Below are positions 55,944 through 64,000 of a DNA stretch of 64,000 nucleotides, one piece after another. The notes under the pieces are model-generated. The model saw only the letters and a list, made by a program, of their open reading frames with translations, did no database searches and was not told where the DNA came from. Both the position numbers and the translations under genes were made by a program. Within the stretch, counting starts at the first letter, position 1, and each line of letters opens with the position of its first letter. Source of the stretch: Chitinophagales bacterium (GTDB lineage Bacteria > Bacteroidota > Bacteroidia > Chitinophagales > UBA2359). The DNA is taken from assembly GCA_041392475.1 (NCBI GenBank), contig JAWKLZ010000001.1, forward strand, positions 248,001 to 312,000, in the 5' to 3' direction.

Positions 55944-57299
55944 ATGAGCAATACTACCAAATCTTCCAAAGAAACAATGCCCAATGGAATTCCCTATATC
56001 ATTGGGAATGAGTTTGCAGAGCGATTCAGTTTTTATGGAATGAAAGCGATTTTGGTCGTTTTTATGACCCAATATTTGATGAATAGTAGTGGCGAACTAG
56101 ATTTGATGACAGAAAGTCAAGCGAAAAAATGGTACCATCTTTTTGTGATGTTGACCTACTTTCTACCAATATTTGGTGCATTACTTTCGGACGTATTTTT
56201 GGGGAAATACCGCACTATTATAGGTTTGTCGGTGGTATATTGTTTGGGGCATTTGGCATTGGCATTGGACGATACGAGGTTGGGATTGAGCATTGGTTTG
56301 ACGCTGATAGCAATAGGTTCGGGAGGTATAAAGCCCTGTGTGTCGGCACACGTTGGAGATCAATTTAGTTCCGAAAACAAAGGCTTGTTAGATATTGTAT
56401 TCAAGTATTTTTACTTGGCCATCAATGTCGGCTCGGTCTTATCTATGTTGTTAATTCCCGTATTATTGGAAAAATATGGCCCTCATGTAGCTTTTGGACT
56501 GCCAGGGTTGTTGATGTTAATTGCGACCATACTTTTTTGGATGGGGCGAAAGGTGTTTGTTTCTGTCAAACCTGTTGGATTGAAGGCATATATGGAAGTC
56601 GTATTGAGTGATCAAGGCAAAAAAGCCATTTTATCATTGATTCCGATTTACCTATTTGTAGCCTTTTTCTTTTCTGTTTTCGACCAAACAGGCTCTGCCT
56701 TGGTTTTTCAGGCGCAACACATGGATAAAGGAGTTAACTTTTTTGGATTCCAATTTGAATTGTTGGCTTCACAAGTTCAAGCTGCCAATCCATTTTTTGT
56801 GATTGTATTGATTCCCATTTTTGCATTTTACATTTATCCTTTCTTCAATAAAACATTCTTCCATCTCAAAGGATTGCATAAAATTACTTTAGGTATGTTA
56901 CTGTGTGCCATTTCTTTTGCCATCTGTGCGTGGTTGGAAATACAAATTCAAGCAGGAGGAAAGCCTACTATTCTCATACAGGTATTTGCTTACCTCATAT
57001 TGACAGCTGCCGAAATTTTGGTGTCTATTACCGCTCTTGAAATGGCTTATACACAAGCTCCAAATGCCATGAAGTCATTTATTATGAGTTTCTATTTGTT
57101 GGCAATTGCTTTTGGGAATTTCATTACTGCAATGGTCAATGGCTTCAATGAGCAAGCAGATGGAAGTCTTTATTTGGAAGGTGCTGATTATTATTGGTTT
57201 TTTGTTTGGATTACTTTAGGTGCAACCATCGTTTTGGGCATCATGTCGAAGTACTACCGAGAATTGGAGTATGTGCAGACAGAGGATATGATTGAGTAA
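55944..57299 (+). CDS. POT/PTR-family peptide:proton symporter
   Basis: Imports di- and tripeptides with protons across the inner membrane. A 451-residue protein with about 12-14 hydrophobic segments. The POT signature GNEFAERFSFYGMKAILV (residues about 21-38) carries the ExxERF proton-coupling motif. The loop with GSGGIKPCVSAHVGDQF is also diagnostic. ATG 55944 is the first plausible start. It does not share an operon with the convergent TPR gene or the array. Confidence 0.92.
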   Translation: MSNTTKSSKETMPNGIPYIIGNEFAERFSFYGMKAILVVFMTQYLMNSSGELDLMTESQAKKWYHLFVMLTYFLPIFGALLSDVFLGKYRTIIGLSVVYCLGHLALALDDTRLGLSIGLTLIAIGSGGIKPCVSAHVGDQFSSENKGLLDIVFKYFYLAINVGSVLSMLLIPVLLEKYGPHVAFGLPGLLMLIATILFWMGRKVFVSVKPVGLKAYMEVVLSDQGKKAILSLIPIYLFVAFFFSVFDQTGSALVFQAQHMDKGVNFFGFQFELLASQVQAANPFFVIVLIPIFAFYIYPFFNKTFFHLKGLHKITLGMLLCAISFAICAWLEIQIQAGGKPTILIQVFAYLILTAAEILVSITALEMAYTQAPNAMKSFIMSFYLLAIAFGNFITAMVNGFNEQADGSLYLEGADYYWFFVWITLGATIVLGIMSKYYRELEYVQTEDMIE

Positions 57300-57668
57300 A
57301 AACGGAAGGATTGTATGTATTAGACTTTGGACGAAAGAAGTAGGAAGTAAGATGCAAGATATAAAGAGTTGATAATCAAAATCTTAACCCATTGACATGA
57401 TTGGGTGCAAATAATTGGTTATTAATCAATTAAGCTCTTACTTCTTGCATCTTTGCTCCTTCGTCCAAAGTCTAATGTATGCAGTAAATGAAAATGAAAA
57501 TGAAAATGAAAATGAAAAAACACACAGTTATTTGAGGAATTTTAGCTGTTAAGATAAATATGGCTGACTACTTAGAATTGTGGAATGAGGGGATAGTGAA
57601 TTGGTTTTTCAGTTGTTTGAAAATCAAAATATAATAAATTAATTCGGTTTCAATTAGGCTTTAAAAAA
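57300..57668. repeat. intergenic region with inverted repeat and hexamer repeat
   Basis: A 369-nt gap between convergent genes. Arms ATTAGACTTTGGACGAA (57319-57335) and its exact complement (57460-57476) form a 17-bp inverted repeat, with partial matches continuing inward. Five ATGAAA units follow at 57488-57517. No gene was seen. A MITE-like element is possible. Confidence 0.55.
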
Positions 57669-58481
57669 TTAGATTTCCTCCAATAATTTCATAGCCTCAT
57701 CATAATGATAGGTGTTGTCACCATTCGCCACAATTTCTTTTAGATAGTTGATAGTATTTTGCGTCTCATTAAGTTGAAGGTAGGAGAGGGCTAAATACCA
57801 ATTTGCATGGGCTTTCCATTCACTATTTGCTTGACTTTCTAAGACTTGCTTCAATTGGTCAATTGCAGCTTTGGGTTCTTTTTCGACCAAATAACTGATG
57901 CCAATATAAAAATGGTCAATATAGGCCTGGCTATTGTCATCGGTATTTTTTGAGAGGTCTTCTAAAATGTGAACAGCACTGTGGTAATTGCCTTGCTTGT
58001 AAGCGGCTACACCTTTTTCCCAATTGGAAATAGCAGATTCATTGTTGTTGAAATCCCGTTCAATATTATTGATTGGGTATGGGCTAAAGTTATTATTGAA
58101 GGTTTGTTTGGCATTGAAGTGAATCGGCAAAAGCATGTACACAAAAGGAGCCATGACAAGAATGGTGAAAAAAACGATGATAAATACCAATGAATACGCT
58201 TTGGAGGTTTCAACTATTGGATGGTGGTAATTTCTAAATTGCTTGAAATCCTCTAATTTATGGTAAGTATTGGTCGTTTTGGTATTCTGTTGTATGTTAT
58301 CTTTTTGTAGCGTACTAGGTTGAAGAATATCAACAGGCAATACTATTTTGTCAAGTTCTGCATCTGTAAGTATTCCTCCTCTTTCCAACGTTTCGTGCAT
58401 CAGGCGAACCTCTTCCTCAGTAAGTTTACCATCGAGATATTGGTCCAATAATTTATCAATTTGTTCTTGTTTCCAGCCCAT
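57669..58481 (-). CDS. TPR-repeat membrane protein
   Basis: A 270-residue protein. Residues 1-40 form a short charged helical region (KQEQIDKLLDQYLDGKLTEE), similar to the cytosolic N-terminus of some anti-sigma-like or zf-HC2-type proteins but without cysteines. One membrane segment lies at about 99-122. Residues about 155-270 form three or so TPR-like helical repeats (AVHILEDL, FYIGISYL, NWYLALSYLQ). Likely periplasmic TPRs; partner unknown. Convergent with the transporter gene. Confidence 0.75.
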   Translation of the reverse strand: MGWKQEQIDKLLDQYLDGKLTEEEVRLMHETLERGGILTDAELDKIVLPVDILQPSTLQKDNIQQNTKTTNTYHKLEDFKQFRNYHHPIVETSKAYSLVFIIVFFTILVMAPFVYMLLPIHFNAKQTFNNNFSPYPINNIERDFNNNESAISNWEKGVAAYKQGNYHSAVHILEDLSKNTDDNSQAYIDHFYIGISYLVEKEPKAAIDQLKQVLESQANSEWKAHANWYLALSYLQLNETQNTINYLKEIVANGDNTYHYDEAMKLLEEI

Positions 58482-58798
58482 TACAAAGGGTATTTACCAC
58501 CTTAAATAATTAAAAAATCCAAATTTAACATACAAACACAAAATAGTAGTCACTTGTTGCGACAAATTCGCAATTATCGCTCAGAAAAATACGCAAACCT
58601 AATGTGAATTGCAAGAATTAAGCCAGTGTTTTTTCTAAACTTGAAGGTAGGACTTTGCTAAAAAGGTTTATTTTTGCAGCGGTTTTCAAAATCAATCACA
58701 ATATATCTGGATTCAAAATCATCTGCAATGCTTTACCAATACATTGTAGAGCAGGTATTTATTGAGTATTATTAAATAGAGTGTAGATTCATCACATT
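58482..58798. other. pyrG upstream region
   Basis: A 317-nt AT-rich divergent intergenic region. TATTTTTG at 58669-58676 fits the -7 consensus, but no well-spaced -33 box was seen. No other feature was recognised. Confidence 0.35.
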
Positions 58799-60412
58799 AT
58801 GGCAAAGCATATTTTTGTAACAGGAGGCGTTACGTCTTCACTAGGTAAAGGTATTATTGCATCTTCATTGGGTAAGTTGCTGCAAGCCAGAGGTTTTCGT
58901 GTTACTATCCAAAAGTTTGACCCTTACTTGAACGTAGATCCAGGCACACTCAATCCTTATGAACATGGTGAATGTTTTGTGACGGATGACGGAGCGGAAA
59001 CGGATTTAGATTTGGGGCATTACGAGCGTTTTTTGAACGTGCCAACATCGCAGGCCAACAATGTAACAACAGGCAGAATTTACCAAACTGTTATCGAAAA
59101 CGAGCGAAAAGGAAAATACCTCGGCAAAACGGTGCAGGTGATTCCCCATGTTACAGATGAAATCAAACGGCGTATCAAACTTCTAGGACTTACGGGGGAA
59201 TATGACATTATCATCACCGAACTGGGTGGTACAGTGGGAGATATAGAGTCACTACCTTATGTCGAAACCCTACGGCAATTGAAATGGGAAGAAGGGCAAT
59301 TTAATTGTATAGTGGTGCACCTCACCTTACTACCTTACCTCAATGCTGCAAAAGAACTGAAGACCAAGCCAACACAACATTCTGTGCGTGAACTTTCGAG
59401 AAATGGCGTACAACCAGATATTATTGTCTGTCGTACAGAACACCATGTCACACCTGATATACGTCAAAAAATAGCTCGGTTTTGCAATGTAGAAAGCAAT
59501 GCTGTCATTGAAGCCATTGATGCGGATACGATTTATGATGTACCAATGATTTTGTTGCGGGAAAAATTAGATCGAATTATTTTGGACAAATTGCGGCTGC
59601 CTTCTCACAAGCAACCGTCATTGCTGCAATGGAAAAGTTTTTTGGGCAGACTCAAAAACCCAACTAGTGAAGTCAACATAGGTTTGATTGGAAAATATGT
59701 TGAATTGCAGGATGCTTACAAGTCTATTCAAGAGTCATTTGTTCATGCTGGTGTGTCGAATGAATGTCAAGTAAATGTAATCAGCATTCACTCCGAAAAT
59801 ATCAATAGCCTCAATGTGGCAGACAAACTCAAGGACTTAGATGGTGTTTTGGTGGCACCAGGATTTGGTTCTAGAGGCATTGAAGGAAAAGTATTGGCTA
59901 TTCAATATGTTCGGGAACAAAATATTCCATTTTTGGGTATTTGCTTAGGAATGCAGTGTGCGGTGATAGAATTTGCACGCAATGTATTGGAATTGAAAGG
60001 TGCAGATTCTACAGAAATGAACCCCAACACTGAACATCCTGTGATTAGTCTTATGGAAGAACAGAAAAATCTAACCCATCTTGGTGGAACAATGCGATTG
60101 GGAGCTTATAAGTGTGACTTGAGAAAAAAATCGAATGCACATAAGGCATATAAAACTTTGAAAGTATCGGAAAGACACCGTCATCGTTATGAATTCAATA
60201 ATATATATCAATCAGATTTTGAGGTAGCAGGCATGGAATTGGTGGGTGTAAACCCTGATACCAACTTGGTAGAAGTCGTGGAACTAAAAAAACATCCATG
60301 GTTTGTTGGAGTTCAGTTTCATCCCGAACTAAAAAGCACCGTATCCAAAGCACACCCTTTGTTTGTGGATTTTGTAAAAGCAGCTCTTGAATATAGATTG
60401 GCAAAAAATTGA
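58799..60412 (+). CDS. pyrG: CTP synthase
   Basis: Aminates UTP to CTP using glutamine and ATP. 537 residues, normal length. The synthetase domain has the N-terminal P-loop GGVTSSLGKGIIASSLGKLL and EHGECFVTDDGAETDLDLGHYERF; the glutaminase domain has the catalytic C382 in GICLGMQ and VQFHPE with the catalytic His. Followed by yidC about 107 nt downstream, with its own promoter-like boxes between. Confidence 0.97.
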   Translation: MAKHIFVTGGVTSSLGKGIIASSLGKLLQARGFRVTIQKFDPYLNVDPGTLNPYEHGECFVTDDGAETDLDLGHYERFLNVPTSQANNVTTGRIYQTVIENERKGKYLGKTVQVIPHVTDEIKRRIKLLGLTGEYDIIITELGGTVGDIESLPYVETLRQLKWEEGQFNCIVVHLTLLPYLNAAKELKTKPTQHSVRELSRNGVQPDIIVCRTEHHVTPDIRQKIARFCNVESNAVIEAIDADTIYDVPMILLREKLDRIILDKLRLPSHKQPSLLQWKSFLGRLKNPTSEVNIGLIGKYVELQDAYKSIQESFVHAGVSNECQVNVISIHSENINSLNVADKLKDLDGVLVAPGFGSRGIEGKVLAIQYVREQNIPFLGICLGMQCAVIEFARNVLELKGADSTEMNPNTEHPVISLMEEQKNLTHLGGTMRLGAYKCDLRKKSNAHKAYKTLKVSERHRHRYEFNNIYQSDFEVAGMELVGVNPDTNLVEVVELKKHPWFVGVQFHPELKSTVSKAHPLFVDFVKAALEYRLAKN

Positions 60413-60438
60413 AGTTCAAGGTCATTTTCGTAACTTTG
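60409..60438 (+). promoter_or_regulatory. candidate promoter of yidC
   Basis: TTG (60409-60411) and TAACTTTG (60431-60438) are 19 nt apart, matching the Bacteroidota -33/-7 pattern. Transcription would begin near 60445, about 75 nt before the yidC ATG. The -33 box overlaps the pyrG stop codon region. Confidence 0.5.
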
Positions 60439-60519
60439 CAGCCCAATTTTACTGCAATTTTGTAGTTGATTGATTTTCAGTTTGTAAATAAAAAATAATT
60501 TGCATTAAGCAACGATAAT

Positions 60520-62451
60520 ATGCAACAAAATCAAGATAGAAGTACTTTTGTAGGTTTGATATTGATAGCTATTCTCTTTATTATATACAGCACTTTTTTG
60601 GAGCGTTCCAAACCCGCTGTAAGTGAATATCTTCCAAACGACTCTACCTCAGTTGAAAATAGTATTGCAGATGTTGACAGTACTGCAATCACAAATGAAT
60701 TAGCAACCAATGATTCAAGCACGGATTCTATTGCAAAACCTCCAATGCCCAAAGGCCCTTTTTTGCAGTCAAGTGTAGAGGAAGAGTTTCATGTAATTGA
60801 AAATGAGGAGTTCAAGCTGACCTTTTCTAATAAGGGTGGACGAATTTACAGAGCAGAATTGAAAAAATATTCTACTTTTGATTCGCTACCATTGGTATTG
60901 ATAGATGGTGTGAACAATGAATTTTCCTATAGTTTTGGATTGGGAACACAGAGCATCAGCACACAAAAATTCATTTTTGATATTGCGGCTGCCAATGATA
61001 CCTCAATTGTGTATCGGCTTTATTCGGATTCTACTAAGACACAATACATTGAACAAAATTATAGTTTGAGTAATACCGAATACATGGTAGATTACGACTA
61101 CAAAATGGTCGGCTTCGACAGTCAACTGGCGAATGGTAAATCTTTGGTATTGATGTGGCGAAATGAAATGTTTCAACAAGAAAAAGATTTCAAAACGGAG
61201 CAGAACAATACTACTATTTACTACAAAGAAAACCAAGAAGATCCAGACTACTGTACCTGTACAGAAGATGTGAAAAAAGACCTTTCGGCAAAGGTGGATT
61301 GGATTAGCTTCAAACAACAATTCTTCAATACTTCCCTTATTGCAGACAATAGCTTTTATAGAGCAGACTTGGATATTCACACTCCTCGTGATGCAGAATT
61401 AGTTGAAGATAAGACGGTAGTAGAAGTGGCACAAGTTGAATTGGGATTTGAATATACTAAAAAAGCGGAATTCAGTTTCCCAATGAAGTTCTACATTGGT
61501 CCCAACGAATACAGCCGACTGAACAAATTGGACAATGATCTTGAAGCCTTAGTACCTTTAGGATGGGGAATTTTTAGATGGGTAAATAAGTTGATTATTA
61601 TCCCAATGTTCAATTTTTTGCACAATTTCATCGGCAATTATGGAATCATTATTTTGGTGCTAACTGTGGTTATCAAATTGGTCTTGTTCCCACTTACCTA
61701 TCGTTCCTACAAATCATTCGCCAAAATGAATGTTTTGAAGCCAGAAATAGAGGCTATCAAAGAAAAACACAAAGACCCTCAAAAAATTCAGCAAGAAACA
61801 ATGAAATTGTATGGCAAAACTGGAGTAAATCCACTTGGTGGTTGTTTGCCACAAATGCTGCAATTTCCGATATTGATAGCCATGTATCGTTTTTTCCCAT
61901 CCTCTATCGAACTTAGACAAGAACCATTCCTATGGGCAGACGACCTCTCATCTTACGATTCTATTCTGAATCTTCCATTTAATATACCTTTTTATGGGGA
62001 TCATGTAAGTTTGTTTTGTTTGCTTTCTGCCATTAGTAGTTTACTTTATATGCGATTGAACAGCCAAATGACTCCTTCGGCAGGTGGTGCTGGTGCTGCT
62101 CAAATGAAAATGATGCAATACATGATGCCATTCATGTTGTTGTTTTTCTTCAATAGTTTCTCAGCAGGGTTGACCTATTATTTCTTCTTGTCAAATATCA
62201 TCAGTTTTGGTCAACAATATGCCATTAAAAACTATTTTATTGACGAAGAAGCCATTCACAAACAACTGCAATCCAATAAGAAGAAACCACCAAAGAAGTC
62301 AAAATTTCAGGAAAGACTTCAAAAAATGATGGAAGAACAAGAAGCACAAAAAAGAGGCTTGAAAGGAGGAAACAAAGATGCAGACCCAAATGCAGAAACT
62401 AAAAGAATCAGTGGCACAAATCGAACGAAGCCCAAAAAACGCAAAAAATAA
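60520..62451 (+). CDS. yidC: membrane protein insertase YidC
   Basis: Inserts and folds inner-membrane proteins, with or without Sec. 643 residues: one N-terminal membrane segment (about 10-28), a large periplasmic beta domain (about 80-330), and the conserved Oxa1/YidC membrane core (about 370-570) with NPLGGCLPQMLQFPILIAMYRFF. A basic C-terminal tail (about 585-643) is rich in Lys and Arg, suited to ribosome contact, as in Bacteroidota YidC. Transcribed after pyrG, possibly from the promoter at 60409-60438. Confidence 0.96.
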   Translation: MQQNQDRSTFVGLILIAILFIIYSTFLERSKPAVSEYLPNDSTSVENSIADVDSTAITNELATNDSSTDSIAKPPMPKGPFLQSSVEEEFHVIENEEFKLTFSNKGGRIYRAELKKYSTFDSLPLVLIDGVNNEFSYSFGLGTQSISTQKFIFDIAAANDTSIVYRLYSDSTKTQYIEQNYSLSNTEYMVDYDYKMVGFDSQLANGKSLVLMWRNEMFQQEKDFKTEQNNTTIYYKENQEDPDYCTCTEDVKKDLSAKVDWISFKQQFFNTSLIADNSFYRADLDIHTPRDAELVEDKTVVEVAQVELGFEYTKKAEFSFPMKFYIGPNEYSRLNKLDNDLEALVPLGWGIFRWVNKLIIIPMFNFLHNFIGNYGIIILVLTVVIKLVLFPLTYRSYKSFAKMNVLKPEIEAIKEKHKDPQKIQQETMKLYGKTGVNPLGGCLPQMLQFPILIAMYRFFPSSIELRQEPFLWADDLSSYDSILNLPFNIPFYGDHVSLFCLLSAISSLLYMRLNSQMTPSAGGAGAAQMKMMQYMMPFMLLFFFNSFSAGLTYYFFLSNIISFGQQYAIKNYFIDEEAIHKQLQSNKKKPPKKSKFQERLQKMMEEQEAQKRGLKGGNKDADPNAETKRISGTNRTKPKKRKK

Positions 62452-62780
62452 AGAAATCTTTTTGCAATTTTGAGGTAAAGTAGCTGGAAAAGTAAGCCAG
62501 CGTACTTTTATTACAATGTTCATTGTGTTTACAAAACTTTGAAAACTTATCTTCCGTTAGGATTATGGACTGTCAAAACTGCGACCCTTTGAAGTTTCAA
62601 TAAGAATTATTGTTAAAATTTGTAAAGGCTTTTTTGTAGTTTTGTGTTTGGCGAGTGGCGTTTAACAAACATTTACATAAATAAGAATTATTCGTATTTA
62701 TTTAAAAAAATAACCATCTCTCCAAAATAAACTTAGTATTTAATTGGTCAATTCATTAACAAATAAAAATTCTAAAGATT
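62452..62780. other. intergenic region upstream of the Asp-box gene
   Basis: A 329-nt gap. TAGTTTTG at 62637-62644 fits the -7 consensus; a TTTG at 62619-62622 is 14 nt upstream, shorter than usual. No gene or clear hairpin was seen. Confidence 0.35.
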
Positions 62781-64000
62781 ATGTTTAGAGCTTTACTTTT
62801 AACCTTACTAGTAGGCAGTTGCTTGTCTGTAAATGCACAGACTCAAGCACCTTCAACTACTACTAAGGCAGACATTTATTCTGTGCTTACAACTCCATTT
62901 CCTGCAAAATACAAAGTGACAACTGGAAATGAGTTGAATTCTACTACTACAAGACCTGCTTCTGGTGACTATGTTCCTCAGAAAAGCGGTGTAGGAACAA
63001 TTATCGGTACGACTACTTACGATCTTCAAACAAACTATGGTATGTGTAGAAGGATTGTAGTGTCTGGTGATAATGTATATGCAGCTTGGACAGGAAGCGA
63101 AACAGGTGATGTTGCTGCTCCTGATCGTGGTACTTTTCTAAATATGTCCAATGACGGTGGTGACACATGGATGTCTTTGGAAGCAGCAAACATTAGACGT
63201 GAGAGTCAACGTGTTGGTTGGCCTAACTTGGGTGTAGTAGAATCAGGTGCCAATCAGGGACGTCTGTTTTCTATTACTCATAGTGGTGCTGATGGATTAA
63301 ACTTTGCTTATTTAGATGCAGGTAGTACAGAGTGGCAAGATGCTATCATTCCAGGAGATGCGGATGCTGTATGGCCTCGTGCTGCTGTTGATGGTGAGAA
63401 CATTCACGTAATCACTTCACGTAATGGTACATTTGGGTGCGGTGCTGATGGAGGATTGGCTTATTTCCGTTCACAAGATGGTGGAGATACATGGGAAGGT
63501 CCTATTTGTGTTGCAGATGCTACTTCTGGATTAGGATTGGGTGAAATCGACGATGATGCTTCTTTGAGAGCAGATAGTTATTTCATTGATGCAAAAGACG
63601 GAGTAGTTGCATTCGCTTATGGTAACTTTGGTGAAGACCTAGTTGTTTTCAAATCAACTAATGGTGGTGATACTTGGGCTGCTATTATTGCTCAATCAGT
63701 AGATGTTGATCCTGAAGGTGATGGAAGTACAATCTTAGAATCTGCTGTAACATCTGGTGGTGGTATCAGCTTGTTGATTGATGGTGGTGAAGTAAACCTT
63801 TGGTATGAGCGTATTTTTAATGCAGATGCGAATAGTAGCTATATTGTAAACAGTACTTGTATCATGCACTGGAAAGAAAGCTTTGGTACAAATGGTTCTA
63901 AAGTGATTGGTCCTACAGTATTGCAGGATTACGATGGCGATATGATTGCGACCGTTGATACTCAAAATGAAGAATTCCAAATTTATGGCAATACATTGCT
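62781..64000 (+). CDS. secreted Asp-box (BNR/sialidase-like) protein (partial, runs off right edge)
   Basis: From ATG 62781 the frame is open to the window end (406 codons and two bases). A signal peptide (about 1-20, ending SVNAQ) precedes at least three Asp-box motifs, SNDGGDTW, SQDGGDTW and STNGGDTW, which mark the blades of a sialidase-like or BNR beta-propeller. No RIP or catalytic sialidase residues can be confirmed in the visible part. Homologues in Bacteroidota often end in a T9SS sorting domain, which would lie beyond the edge. Confidence 0.85.
   Translation, partial: MFRALLLTLLVGSCLSVNAQTQAPSTTTKADIYSVLTTPFPAKYKVTTGNELNSTTTRPASGDYVPQKSGVGTIIGTTTYDLQTNYGMCRRIVVSGDNVYAAWTGSETGDVAAPDRGTFLNMSNDGGDTWMSLEAANIRRESQRVGWPNLGVVESGANQGRLFSITHSGADGLNFAYLDAGSTEWQDAIIPGDADAVWPRAAVDGENIHVITSRNGTFGCGADGGLAYFRSQDGGDTWEGPICVADATSGLGLGEIDDDASLRADSYFIDAKDGVVAFAYGNFGEDLVVFKSTNGGDTWAAIIAQSVDVDPEGDGSTILESAVTSGGGISLLIDGGEVNLWYERIFNADANSSYIVNSTCIMHWKESFGTNGSKVIGPTVLQDYDGDMIATVDTQNEEFQIYGNTL

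Noticed and set aside
1..64000. rRNA, tRNA or tmRNA genes
   Set aside because: No cloverleaf or conserved rRNA segment was recognised by eye on either strand; a covariance search would be needed to exclude them fully.

Overview
The window looks like a chromosomal segment of a low-GC member of the Bacteroidota, probably from the Saprospiria/Chitinophagia side; the genus cannot be fixed from sequence alone. The reasons are a type IX secretion (T9SS) C-terminal sorting domain on a 1479-residue secreted protein, Asp-box and FadL-type outer-membrane proteins, SPII lipoproteins, TAnnTTTG-like promoter boxes, and typical Bacteroidota versions of GlgE, ProS, YidC and HemJ. No rRNA, tRNA, CRISPR array or prophage was recognised.

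Layout. (1) 1-5068: a tightly packed minus-strand operon glgE-mak-glgB (glgB runs off the left edge), which makes alpha-glucan from maltose-1-phosphate. (2) 5.2-21.6 kb: housekeeping and envelope genes: truC, an outer-membrane-like protein, hemJ, an M1 metallopeptidase, an S4 RNA-binding protein, a beta-barrel candidate, a three-domain kinase/M23/class-III aminotransferase fusion, an ABC-F ATPase, an ArsC-like protein and bifunctional ftcD. (3) 21.8-31.9 kb: a region rich in polyphosphate enzymes: polyphosphate glucokinase, ppk1, a SixA-type phosphatase and ppk2. ppk2 overlaps by 4 nt a gene fusing an AmgK-like sugar kinase to the RapZ C-terminal domain. nadC, folK and sppA lie between them. 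(4) 31.9-45 kb: an AAA ATPase with a perfect inverted repeat at its promoter, proS, a Trp/Gly-repeat low-complexity secreted protein, a FadL-like porin, a coiled-coil membrane protein, a GAF protein, a deoxynucleoside kinase, gatC and an MFS transporter. (5) 45.2-55.8 kb: the accessory region. It holds a giant T9SS-exported gluzincin-like protein followed by a tandem array of six small lipoprotein genes plus a remnant. Each full copy has a TA dinucleotide tract (pure in most, interrupted in one) inside the coding sequence, encoding alternating Tyr-Ile. One copy is out of frame by a single TA unit, others are decayed, and one is split by a 1439-bp insertion sequence with a 4-bp target duplication. 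(6) 55.9-64 kb: a POT peptide transporter, a TPR protein, pyrG, yidC, and an Asp-box secreted protein that runs off the right edge.

How genes work together. GlgE, maltokinase and GlgB form a glycogen-like glucan pathway (TreS is not seen here). PPK1/PPK2 and polyphosphate glucokinase connect polyphosphate to nucleotide pools and glucose phosphorylation. The most unusual system is the lipoprotein array: its paralogues, shared 141-bp leaders and in-frame dinucleotide tracts suggest a surface-lipoprotein family that can switch reading frame by slipped-strand mispairing and exchange sequence by recombination. Switching itself is inferred, not observed.
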